Shown here piece by piece: positions 1 to 5,629 of a stretch of DNA of 5,629 nucleotides; position 1 is the first letter of the stretch; every line of letters begins with the position of its first letter. The stretch is from Rhodanobacteraceae bacterium. GTDB taxonomy: Bacteria > Pseudomonadota > Gammaproteobacteria > Xanthomonadales > Rhodanobacteraceae. The position numbers were made by a program, and so were the translations under genes. The DNA is taken from assembly GCA_025928735.1 (NCBI GenBank), contig JAICIW010000171.1, positions 1 to 5,629 of the forward strand, written 5' to 3'. The notes beneath the pieces are model-generated. The model worked only from the letters and a program-made list of their open reading frames with translations. It did no database searches and was not told the DNA's origin.

Positions 1-462
1 GCCGTTCGGCTGATGCAGCAGCGTCGTGCCGACCTGGGTCGCAAGCTTGCCTGCCACCACCGACATCGGCGTCAACAGCGGCAGCGAACCATCGACTTCC
101 TGCACGCTCTCGAACGCCACGCCGGTCAGGCCGATCTTCAACAACGCCTTGGTGAGCTTGGGATCGGGCGCAAGATGCAGGTAGCAGAACAACAGGTGGC
201 GCTTTTCCAGAAGCTTCAGGTCGCCCTCGATCGGCTCCTTCACCTTGACGATCATTTCGGCCTTGCCATACAGCGCGGCAGCGTCCTTGGCGATCTTCAC
301 GCCAACCTTCGTGTAGCGCTCATTGGCGAAACCGCTCTTCTCGCCCGCGCCGGATTGCAGATAGACCTCGTGCCCGTGGCGGATCAGGTCCGCGCAGGCA
401 TCGGGAACGAGGGCAACGCGGCCCTCGAGGGTCTTGGTTTCGGAAGGAACGCCAATACGCAT
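1..462 (-). CDS. ald: Alanine dehydrogenase, N-terminal 154 residues (cut by window edge)
   Basis: Catalyses NAD-dependent oxidative deamination of L-alanine to pyruvate and ammonia in the cytoplasm. The reverse strand reads MRIGVPSETKTLEGRVALVP from the ATG at 462 and stays open to the window edge, giving 154 of the roughly 370 residues usual for the family. The residues known for substrate binding and catalysis fall at their family numbers: Arg15 in EGRVALVP, Lys75 in VKVKEP, Tyr94 and His96 in CYLHLA, and Met133 in LLTPMS. The Rossmann NAD-binding domain and its catalytic Asp lie outside the window. The start is supported by a GAGGA box 8 bases upstream. The gene is divergent from trxB across 218 bases. 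One small oddity is PMSVVAGK, where the family usually has Glu or Asp after PMS. A transhydrogenase alpha subunit shares this fold, but the PLLTPMS and CYLHLA motifs fit Ald better. Confidence 0.93.
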   Translation of the reverse strand, partial: MRIGVPSETKTLEGRVALVPDACADLIRHGHEVYLQSGAGEKSGFANERYTKVGVKIAKDAAALYGKAEMIVKVKEPIEGDLKLLEKRHLLFCYLHLAPDPKLTKALLKIGLTGVAFESVQEVDGSLPLLTPMSVVAGKLATQVGTTLLHQPNG

Positions 463-470
463 GGAAATCA

Positions 471-475
471 TCCTC
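471..475 (-). promoter_or_regulatory. Ribosome binding site of ald
   Basis: The reverse strand has GAGGA ending 8 bases before the ATG at 462. This matches the Shine-Dalgarno core at good spacing and fixes the ald start. Confidence 0.7.
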
Positions 476-617
476 GTGCGAAAATCACAACCGTCGCGTG
501 CTTGAAATACCGCGGCAAACTCCCCATGCTGCACGACTCGTCACGGCGTGGACCCGAAACCCGGCGCGCGACGCACCTGGTCACGGATGCAACTGCCGTC
601 GGGATTTGCCGCATTGA

Positions 618-1662
<1,045 letters not shown>

Positions 1663-1668
<6 letters not shown>

Positions 1669-3006
1669 TTCCAGCGCGTACAACTCCCACCGGCCGGCGA
1701 CGCCATCCAGTTGATGCGCGCCCACGCTGCGCAGCTCGATGCCCGAGCCGGCGACCAGATCGCGCACCGCGGGCGTGACGAGAATCTCGCCGGGCTGCGT
1801 GGCATGCAACACGCCCGCGCCCACCTCCACCGCCTCGCCTGCCAGCGTGTCGCCGACGCGCTGGCATTCGCCGATGTGCAAGCCCACGCGGATTTCCAGA
1901 CGAAGCTGATCGCGCGCGGCCTGGCGAACCGCCGATGCGAAACGCAGCGCCCGCGCCGGCCCGTCGAAGTTCACGAGGAATCCGGCGCCTCCGTCGAGCA
2001 TCTCCCGACCCCGGAATCGCGTCAGTTCCTCGTGCACGAGTGCGCGGAATGAATCCTGCGTTTCATGCCAGCGCCGGCCGCCCAGCGTCGCCGCGGCCAG
2101 TTGCGAATCCGCCACGCGCATCCTGAGCACCGTGGCCAGCGCGCGTTCGCCACTGTCCGCCGGACGCAGGTTGGCCAGAAACGATTCGACCAGCTTCAGC
2201 GGCTGCTCGTCGCCGGGAAGCAGCACGTCCATGTCGCCGCCCGGCAGCAATTCGAGGCACGACCCCGCGATGTGTTCGGCAAGATAGAACGCGTGCGCCG
2301 GCGGTATCACCGCAAATTCGCGCCGATGCAGGATCAGCGTGGGCACGCGGATCGACGACAGCACCGCACGCGCATCGAAATTGATGATGTAGCGGAATTC
2401 CGCACCGGCGCGGCGCGGCGAATAGGCCACGCGCTGCATGCGCGTCACCCAGCGCACGTACTGCGGATCTCCCGCCAGCGTCGGGCGCGTGGTCGCGACC
2501 ATTTGCGCGGTTCCCCAGGTTTGATCCCAGGCTTGCGACAGCCGGTCGGAACGTTCATGGTTCTCGCCACAGGGATAACCCGGCGCCACGCGAAAGCGCG
2601 CACTGGTATTGCAAAGCATCAGCGCCCGCACGCGCCGCGGATGACTGCTGGCGAACAGCAGCGCAGCCGCGGCGGCATCCCGTTCGGCCAGCAACGCGGC
2701 ACTGGTGATGCCGACGTGATCGAACACCGCGAGCATGTCTTCGATCCAGTCCTCCCACGTCGGCGGCAGATCGGCCGGCAGCGGGTCGGAGATGCCGCTG
2801 CCGCGGCGATCGAACACGATCAGGCGACTGAAGCCTGCGAGGCGCTGCAGCAACGCAGCGTTGGCGGGATAGTCCCACAGCATTTCGATGCTGCGACTCA
2901 TCGGGTTGATGAGCATCAGGTCGAGCGGCCCCTCGCCCAGCACCCGATACGCGATGTCGCCGCGCGGCGTCCTTGCGTATTGGATCGGTGGAGCTTGCAT
3001 GCTCAT
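1663..3006 (-). CDS. Alpha/beta-hydrolase plus class III nucleotide cyclase-like fusion, both catalytic sites apparently lost
   Basis: A 447-residue protein with the layout of mycobacterial Rv1900c (LipJ): an alpha/beta-hydrolase domain at about 8-280 and a class III cyclase homology domain at about 287-446. Hydrolase landmarks are IQYARTPRGDIAYRVLGEGP near the start, FDRRGSGISDPLP at 65-77, LLFASSHPRRVRALML at 116-131, IRVPTLILHRR at 219-229 and YLAEHI at 241-246. Cyclase landmarks are ERALATVL at 287-294, LTRFRGRE at 328-335, NFDGPARAL at 346-354, VGLHIGECQRVGD at 374-386 and the closing ELYALE. Every expected catalytic position differs. Hydrolase: nucleophile Ser to Arg109, Asp to Phe231, His to Met259. 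Cyclase: metal Asp residues to Arg297 and Ala341, transition-state Asn and Arg to Glu394 and Gly398. The frame is intact, with no signal peptide or membrane segment, so a binding or regulatory role is inferred. Met3 (codon at 3000) is an alternative start; neither ATG has a strong ribosome binding site. Confidence 0.85.
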
Positions 3007-3039
3007 TCTTTACGGACATGCCGGCAACACGGGGCGCCC

Positions 3040-3045
3040 ATTGTA
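3040..3045 (-). promoter_or_regulatory. Candidate -10 element of the hydrolase-cyclase gene
   Basis: The reverse strand reads TACAAT, five of six consensus bases, 34 bases before the ATG at 3006. It would give a leader of about 27 nt. No good -35 is visible at 16-18 bases upstream, where the sequence is GC-rich (CCTGTT region). Only the position and the hexamer support it. Confidence 0.4.
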
Positions 3046-3118
3046 CGCGCGCAGCGGGCCGGAACAGGCACGCCGAATGTCCGGTGGGCCGACAAGCGGG
3101 CCGCCGTGGAAGCTGGCC

Positions 3119-3124
3119 TACAAT
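3119..3124 (+). promoter_or_regulatory. Candidate -10 element of the DUF482-aat pair, suggesting a leaderless mRNA
   Basis: TACAAT ends six bases before the ATG at 3131, so transcription would start at or next to the A of the start codon. The same stretch has no convincing Shine-Dalgarno box, which fits leaderless translation. A -35 is not evident at the standard distance. Confidence 0.4.
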
Positions 3125-3130
3125 GCAACC

Positions 3131-4282
3131 ATGCTGACGCTGCGCACCCACGAAACCATCGACGACATCGATGCCACCGCGTGGGACGCGCTGGCTGCAG
3201 ACGACAATCCCTTCGTCAGTCACGCGTTTCTGGCCGGACTGGAGCGCCACGGCTGCATCCGTTCCGCGTTCGGCTGGCGCGCGCAACACCTGACGCTCCA
3301 CGACGACGACGCCTTGGTCGGCGCCGCGCCGCTGTACGTCAAGGGCAACTCGCACGGCGAGTACGTGTTCGACTGGGCGTGGGCCGATGGATGGGAGCGC
3401 GCGGGCGGCGACTACTATCCCAAGTTCCTGTGCGCGGTGCCCTACTCGCCCGTGACCGGACCGCGCCTGTTGTGCGGTACCGGTACCGATGCCCACCAAT
3501 ACCGCTCCATTCTCGTCAAGGCCTTGCGCGAAATCACCGAGCAGACCGGACTGTCGTCGCTGCACGTCAACTTCTTGCGCGAGAGCGAGATCGACGCATT
3601 CGACGACGCGTGGTTGTCACGTTCGGATTGGCAATTCCAGTGGCACAACGTGGACGGCTGGCGTGATTTCCAGGATTTTCTCCGCGCGCTCACCCACAAG
3701 CGCCGCAACGCGATCCGCCGCGAACGTGCGCAAGTGGTGGACGCCGGCATCGAATGCGAATTCCGCGACGGTGGCACGCTCGACGACGCCGAGTGGCGCA
3801 GCATGCATCATCTCTACACCCACACCTTCGACGAGAAAGGCAACACACCGACCCTCACGCTGGCGTTCTTCCGTCACCTCGGTGCCGCGTTCCCCACCCA
3901 TTCGCATGTCGCCTTTGCGCGGCGGGACCGCGAGATCATCGCGGGCGCGCTGTTCCTCTCCAGCAGCGACACGTTGTACGGGCGCTATTGGGGCGCACGC
4001 GAGCAGATTCCGGGATTGCACTTCGAACTTTGCTATTACCAGGGCATCGATCACTGCCTGCGCCGTGGCCTCATACGCTTCGAGCCGGGTGCGCAGGGTC
4101 TGCACAAACTTGCACGGGGATTCCTTCCAACCCGCACGCACTCGCGTCACTACATCGCGAACACCGAATTCCGTGCCATTATCCGCGCCTCGTTGCAACG
4201 CGAGATGGCACTCCTGGAAGCGCGCGGCAACGAGCTCCTGGCGCACTCGCCATTCGCCGAGCGCGATGCCCCGCGCCCATGA
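3131..4282 (+). CDS. DUF482 / FemAB-like GNAT-fold protein (COG3146 family)
   Basis: A 383-residue protein recognised as the DUF482/COG3146 family, often named 'peptidogalycan biosynthesis protein' or GNAT acyltransferase, with the fold of FemAB aminoacyl-tRNA-dependent transferases. No reaction is firmly known. Family landmarks: NPFVSHAFLAGLE at 26-38; APLYVKGNSHGEYVFDWAW at 66-84; GGDYYPKFLCAVPYSPVTG at 92-110; HVNFLRE at 145-151; the basic stretch KRRNAIRRER at 190-199; LYGRYWGA at 282-289; and EPGAQGLHKLARGFLPT at 318-334 near the C-terminus. The length is normal. The frame is open from 2888, but the ATG at 3131 matches the family N-terminus, avoids overlapping the divergent gene, and lies just after a TACAAT box. 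Its stop overlaps the aat start (ATGA), so the two are almost certainly co-translated. This pairing hints at a substrate related to aminoacyl-tRNA or peptide N-termini, which is inference. Confidence 0.9.
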   Translation: MLTLRTHETIDDIDATAWDALAADDNPFVSHAFLAGLERHGCIRSAFGWRAQHLTLHDDDALVGAAPLYVKGNSHGEYVFDWAWADGWERAGGDYYPKFLCAVPYSPVTGPRLLCGTGTDAHQYRSILVKALREITEQTGLSSLHVNFLRESEIDAFDDAWLSRSDWQFQWHNVDGWRDFQDFLRALTHKRRNAIRRERAQVVDAGIECEFRDGGTLDDAEWRSMHHLYTHTFDEKGNTPTLTLAFFRHLGAAFPTHSHVAFARRDREIIAGALFLSSSDTLYGRYWGAREQIPGLHFELCYYQGIDHCLRRGLIRFEPGAQGLHKLARGFLPTRTHSRHYIANTEFRAIIRASLQREMALLEARGNELLAHSPFAERDAPRP

Positions 4283-4998
4283 GGATCCAGTCGCTCGACG
4301 CACTTCCGCCGGGCGTCTTTCCCGATCCCGAACACGCGCTGGCCGACCCCAATGGATTGCTGGCGTTCGGCGGCGACCTGTCGCCGCAACGCCTCGTCGC
4401 CGCCTACGCACGTGGCGTCTTCCCCTGGTACTCGGAAGGCGATCCGTTGTTGTGGTGGTCGCCCGATCCGCGCTGCGTGTTCGCAACCGATGACGTACAC
4501 GTCTCGCACAGCCTCGCGAAATTCCTGCGCCACTGCGATTGGCAATGGAGCATGAACCGCGCGTTCGACGACGTGATGCGGGCATGCGCGGCACCGCGCG
4601 CGGATCGCGGCGGCACGTGGATCACGGCCGACATGCAGATCGCGTACGGCAACCTGCACGTGCTGGGTCATGCGCATTCGCTGGAGATGTGGGAAGACGA
4701 CGAACTGATCGGCGGCCTCTATGGCGTATCCGTCGGTCGCATGTTCAGCGCCGAATCGATGTTCTCGCGTCGCACCAATGCGTCCAAGGTTGCCTTGCTG
4801 AGCTTGGCGCACGCGTTGCGGGAGCGCGGTTTTCCTTGGATCGACGCGCAGGTCCAGAATCCGCATCTCGTGCGCATGGGCGCACGCATGTTGCCACGCC
4901 GACGATTCCTGCGGGAACTGGCGAAGCTCTCAGTGCAACCCGAGGTTCGCGATTGGCCCCGTAAACTTTCGCCGGTCTCCATGTTCCGGAACCCGTGA
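4279..4998 (+). CDS. aat: Leucyl/phenylalanyl-tRNA-protein transferase
   Basis: Transfers Leu or Phe from aminoacyl-tRNA to proteins with N-terminal Arg or Lys, making them ClpS/ClpAP substrates in the bacterial N-degron pathway. The product has 239 residues, against 234 in E. coli. Motifs in order: PNGLLAFGGDLSPQRL at 24-39, AYARGVFPWY at 42-51, LLWWSPDPR at 57-65, HVSHSLAKFLR at 74-84, GGTWITADMQIAY at 111-123, HAHSLEMWEDDELIGGLYGV at 131-150, and SAESMFS at 157-163. The catalytic-site residues of E. coli Aat (Glu156, Asp186, Gln188) match Glu159, Asp189 and Gln191, all at a constant offset of three. Two small departures are IDAQ in place of the common IDCQ and SAESMF in place of GESMF. The start overlaps the preceding stop as ATGA and has no strong ribosome binding site of its own, so translation probably depends on coupling. 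Neither ate/bpt nor clpA is in view. Confidence 0.96.
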   Translation: MRIQSLDALPPGVFPDPEHALADPNGLLAFGGDLSPQRLVAAYARGVFPWYSEGDPLLWWSPDPRCVFATDDVHVSHSLAKFLRHCDWQWSMNRAFDDVMRACAAPRADRGGTWITADMQIAYGNLHVLGHAHSLEMWEDDELIGGLYGVSVGRMFSAESMFSRRTNASKVALLSLAHALRERGFPWIDAQVQNPHLVRMGARMLPRRRFLRELAKLSVQPEVRDWPRKLSPVSMFRNP

Positions 4999-5023
4999 TT
5001 CGCACGCTGCGGCGAATCGCTTT
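4996..5023 (+). terminator. Weak hairpin after aat, possible intrinsic terminator
   Basis: GATTCGC at 4997-5003 pairs perfectly with GCGAATC at 5012-5018 around an 8-base loop, overlapping the aat stop codon. Only a short TTT at 5021-5023 follows, so termination may be partial. It separates aat from the phasin gene, which has its own start signals. Confidence 0.4.
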
Positions 5024-5055
5024 CGTCAGATCATGAAATCGAACGCCAGTTGGCG

Positions 5056-5061
5056 TACATT
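5056..5061 (+). promoter_or_regulatory. Candidate -10 element of the phasin gene
   Basis: TACATT, four of six consensus bases, lies 28 bases before the ATG at 5090 and just upstream of the GGAG ribosome binding site. No clear -35 is seen. It resembles the TACAAT boxes of the other genes here, but alone it is weak evidence. Confidence 0.3.
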
Positions 5062-5076
5062 GGACGCCTGCCCACC

Positions 5077-5080
5077 GGAG
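5077..5080 (+). promoter_or_regulatory. Ribosome binding site that sets the phasin start
   Basis: GGAG lies 9 bases before the ATG at 5090 and abuts the in-frame ATG at 5081. The spacing favours 5090 as the start over the in-frame ATGs at 5081 and 5033. Confidence 0.6.
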
Positions 5081-5089
5081 ATGCCGCGC

Positions 5090-5572
5090 ATGAACGACCC
5101 CGACCCCTCCAAACCGGATCCCTACAAGACCGCGAAGGATGCCGCCACCTCAGGACAGCGCTTCAGCCGCGGCGTGATGGATTCCGCACAACAGATCTGG
5201 CTGGCCGGGTTGGGCGCACTCGCGCGCACGCAGCAGGAAGGCGGCAAGTTCTTCGATGCGCTGGTGGAAGAAGGCGTGCGGATCCAGGAAAAAACCCACG
5301 CCTACACGCAGGAACAGATGAAGCAGGCGCGCGACCAGACGACGCCATGGGTGGAAACCGCGCGCAAGCGCACCACTGCAGCCATGGGCAAGCTGGAGCA
5401 GGCCTTCGACGAACGCATCGCACGCGCGGCCAAGCGCATGAACATGCCCGACCATTCCGATATCCAGGAACTGTCCGCGCGCATCGATGCGCTGGCGCAG
5501 GAACTTCGCGCCAACCGCACCGCCGGCGCCAAGCCGCGCGCGACCAGGAAACCCGCCAAGCCCAAAGATTGA
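5090..5572 (+). CDS. Phasin-like polyhydroxyalkanoate granule-associated protein (PhaF/PhaI family)
   Basis: A small amphipathic protein of 160 residues that in characterised relatives coats polyhydroxyalkanoate granules in the cytoplasm and can affect their size and segregation. The family core is clear: QQIWLAGLGALARTQQEGG at 34-52 followed by FFDALVEEG at 54-62. A long charged helix runs from about 63 to 118, and a short leucine-patterned coiled coil, DIQELSARIDALAQELR, at 124-140 resembles the oligomerisation segment of phasins. The C-terminal tail at 148-160 is rich in Lys, Arg, Pro and Ala, like a very short version of the histone-like AAKP tail of PhaF. The N-terminus is hydrophilic with Asp-Pro repeats and no signal peptide. 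The start at 5090 is chosen for its GGAG box. A probable acyl-CoA-binding protein gene follows within about 8 bases, suggesting an operon. No PHA synthase is visible here, so whether granules are the true target is open. Confidence 0.88.
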   Translation: MNDPDPSKPDPYKTAKDAATSGQRFSRGVMDSAQQIWLAGLGALARTQQEGGKFFDALVEEGVRIQEKTHAYTQEQMKQARDQTTPWVETARKRTTAAMGKLEQAFDERIARAAKRMNMPDHSDIQELSARIDALAQELRANRTAGAKPRATRKPAKPKD

Positions 5573-5580
5573 GCGCCGCC

Positions 5581-5629
5581 GTGTACAGCGAACTCGATAC
5601 GGACTTCCGGCAAGCCGCCGAAGACGTCA
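5581..5629 (+). CDS. Probable acyl-CoA-binding protein, first 16 codons (cut by window edge)
   Basis: The last 49 bases stay open and read (M)YSELDTDFRQAAEDV. This matches the N-terminus typical of small acyl-CoA-binding proteins (ACBP, about 85-90 residues), which have the pattern LxxxFxQAAEDV. These proteins bind long-chain acyl-CoA esters in the cytoplasm. The GTG at 5581 puts the conserved Phe at residue 9, close to the family norm. A TTG at 5569 overlapping the phasin stop as TTGA is an alternative start that adds four residues. With so few residues the call rests on one motif. The close spacing to the phasin gene suggests co-transcription. Confidence 0.6.
   Translation, partial: MYSELDTDFRQAAEDV

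Noticed and set aside
2888..3130. Longer start for the DUF482 gene at 2888
   Set aside because: The extension would lie antisense to the start of the hydrolase-cyclase gene and has no family similarity; the ATG at 3131 fits the family length.
2065..3666. Open frame of 533 codons on the plus strand
   Set aside because: It is antisense to the hydrolase-cyclase gene and then out of frame in the DUF482 gene. Its Arg/His/Gln-rich product matches no family I recognise.
3754..4278. N-terminal extension of aat reaching back to 3754
   Set aside because: It would overlap most of the second half of the DUF482 gene. The 239-residue form from 4279 matches known Aat length and residue numbering.
3489..4493. 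Open frame of 334 codons on the plus strand
   Set aside because: It overlaps the DUF482 and aat genes in another frame, and its Ser/Arg/Thr-rich translation is typical of a frame-shifted shadow.
3617..4594. Open frame of 325 codons on the minus strand
   Set aside because: Antisense to the DUF482 and aat genes, Arg-rich, with no motifs.
5033..5089. Phasin start at 5033
   Set aside because: No ribosome binding site precedes it, the extra 19 residues do not resemble phasins, and the TACATT and GGAG signals lie inside it.

Overview
The window is a GC-rich, tightly packed bacterial chromosome segment with five complete protein genes and two genes cut by its edges. The gene set (alanine dehydrogenase, thioredoxin reductase, FemAB-like/DUF482 protein, Aat transferase, phasin, and probably an acyl-CoA-binding protein), the GC-rich codons and the protein sequences suggest a gammaproteobacterium of the Xanthomonadales (Lysobacterales), perhaps near Rhodanobacteraceae. 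This placement rests on remembered gene content and was not tested by a search.

Layout: (1) 1-462, minus strand: the first 154 residues of alanine dehydrogenase (ald). (2) 463-680: a divergent intergenic region holding the ald ribosome binding site and a perfect TATAAT hexamer on the minus strand. (3) 681-1643, plus: complete thioredoxin reductase (trxB) with its CATC redox motif. (4) 1663-3006, minus, convergent with trxB: an alpha/beta-hydrolase plus class III nucleotide cyclase fusion. (5) 3007-3130: a divergent intergenic region with a TACAAT-type -10 candidate facing each way. (6) 3131-4282, plus: a DUF482/FemAB-like acyltransferase, overlapping by ATGA with (7) 4279-4998, plus: leucyl/phenylalanyl-tRNA-protein transferase (aat). 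(8) 4999-5089: a weak hairpin after aat and the phasin start signals. (9) 5090-5572, plus: a phasin-like polyhydroxyalkanoate granule protein. (10) 5581-5629, plus: the first codons of what looks like an acyl-CoA-binding protein.

Most genes are ordinary housekeeping: thiol redox (trxB), alanine catabolism (ald), N-degron tagging (aat with its coupled acyltransferase-like partner), and a storage-polymer and acyl-CoA pair at the right edge.

The item that stands out is the gene at 1663-3006. It keeps the length and landmarks of a hydrolase-cyclase fusion of the Rv1900c/LipJ type in an open frame of 447 codons. By hand alignment, however, every expected catalytic position in both domains is replaced: the Ser/Asp/His triad reads Arg/Phe/Met, the two metal-binding Asp of the cyclase read Arg/Ala, and the transition-state Asn/Arg pair reads Glu/Gly. 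It looks like a preserved double pseudoenzyme, perhaps a sensor or scaffold, and it sits between trxB and the acyltransferase-aat pair. No tRNA, rRNA, CRISPR array, insertion sequence or phage gene was seen.
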